Position numbers and translations under genes: made by a program. Below, one piece after another: positions 13,998 through 14,284 of a stretch of DNA of 14,284 bases. Under the pieces are notes generated by a model, which saw only the letters and a list, made by a program, of their open reading frames with translations, did not search any database and was not told the DNA's origin. Each line of letters opens with the position of its first letter. Within the stretch, counting starts at the first letter, position 1. This DNA comes from Flavobacteriales bacterium UBA6049 (GTDB lineage Bacteria > Bacteroidota > Bacteroidia > Flavobacteriales_G > Salibacteraceae): the NCBI GenBank assembly GCA_002429085.1, contig DIYR01000122.1:1-14284 (forward strand), read 5' to 3'.

Positions 13998-14284
13998 CTA
14001 CAAATCTTTCAATAATACATTTTGCTTAGAATCTGCAAGCAGCTCTTTCATGCTTTCTAATTGATCGCTCACTTTTGCTAATGCAGTTTGATCTTTAATA
14101 GGAAGCGAGTTAAAACCTATCTGCTCTACAGTAGAATTGATATCAGCCAAATAGATGGTATGCACATCTTTTGCAGGCATATAGGCAGAAGTTCGGTCAT
14201 CTCCAGTAGGTGTTTCTGCAATAAACCCACCTTCTTGAAGCCTAAATATAGCTTGCCTAACTATACGGACCGGTGTGCCTGTTT
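13998..14284 (-). CDS. C-terminus of probable YihY/BrkB family membrane protein (partial)
   Basis: Only the last 94 residues are in the window; the frame stays open to the right edge, so the gene starts beyond 14284 and the internal Met at 14180 is not its start. The visible part begins TGTPVRIVRQAIFRLQEGGF, continues with a DDRTSAYMPAKDVHTIYLAD stretch, and ends with a helical, charged tail. This matches the winged-helix-like cytosolic tail seen in Bacteroidota YihY/BrkB proteins (LPxRLVxxIxxxLxxxxIL, then AYQPAxDI). No membrane segment lies in the visible piece, so the call depends on that tail alone. Another protein with a winged-helix tail is possible. It abuts trmH. Confidence 0.6.
   Translation of the reverse strand, partial: TGTPVRIVRQAIFRLQEGGFIAETPTGDDRTSAYMPAKDVHTIYLADINSTVEQIGFNSLPIKDQTALAKVSDQLESMKELLADSKQNVLLKDL

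Noticed and set aside
14178..14180. ATG as start of a small 60-residue gene
   Set aside because: The frame is open upstream to the window edge and the upstream residues match the same BrkB-like tail, so this is an internal Met.
1..14284. Mobile element, CRISPR array, phage defence island or riboswitch
   Set aside because: I saw no transposase or integrase genes, direct-repeat arrays, terminal repeats, toxin-antitoxin pairs or long structured leaders. Base and codon use look even across the window.

Overview
This is an AT-rich window (roughly 38-40% GC by eye) from a member of the Bacteroidota, most likely a Flavobacteriales-type marine or freshwater bacterium. That placement is an inference. 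It rests on an RprX/RprY-like two-component pair, DUF4199 and DUF4301 family proteins, a WG-repeat lipo-/exoprotein paired with a TonB-like protein, a BrkB/YihY-type tail, the general lack of Shine-Dalgarno sites, and several matches to the Bacteroidota -7 promoter element TAnnTTTG. I see no insertion sequence, phage gene, CRISPR array, tRNA or rRNA. Gene density is high, and no gap exceeds about 190 bases.

Layout. Positions 1-165 hold no convincing gene. A strong terminator (166-195) ends a leftward block. Reading in its own direction, that block runs: a 7-TM membrane protein with a GTG start (6417-5608), a DUF4199-like membrane protein (5580-5029), a sensor histidine kinase (4944-3676), its OmpR-type response regulator (3673-2978, 2 nt after the kinase), a Cys/Met-metabolism PLP enzyme (2911-1706) and an M20C Xaa-His dipeptidase, pepD (1676-204). 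trxB (7457-6504), also leftward, is insulated from this block by its own terminator (6435-6469). The -7 promoter element of the 7-TM gene sits right beside that terminator.

At about 7458-7643 transcription diverges. Rightward lies a two-gene unit: a secreted TPR-like/WG-repeat protein (7644-9809) and a membrane-anchored TonB-C-terminal-like protein (9806-10585), overlapping by ATGA. After a 107-nt gap with nested inverted repeats comes a tight trio: a DUF4301 protein (10693-12150) with motifs resembling UDP-sugar pyrophosphorylases, a HAD hexitol/sugar-phosphate phosphatase (12150-12812, 1-nt overlap) and a two-TM protein with a PH-like domain (12796-13299, 17-nt overlap). Two bases further on, a convergent leftward pair enters from the right edge: the C-terminus of a probable YihY/BrkB membrane protein (from the window end to 13998) and a TrmH/SpoU-family RNA 2'-O-methyltransferase (13997-13302), directly abutting.

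Most of the window is conserved housekeeping (trxB, pepD, trmH, a two-component system). The parts most likely to hold undescribed biology are the WG-repeat/TonB-like pair, the DUF4301-phosphatase-PH trio, and the apparent placement of -7 promoter elements only 4-6 nt before the start codons of three membrane or secreted protein genes, which would give leaderless or nearly leaderless mRNAs.
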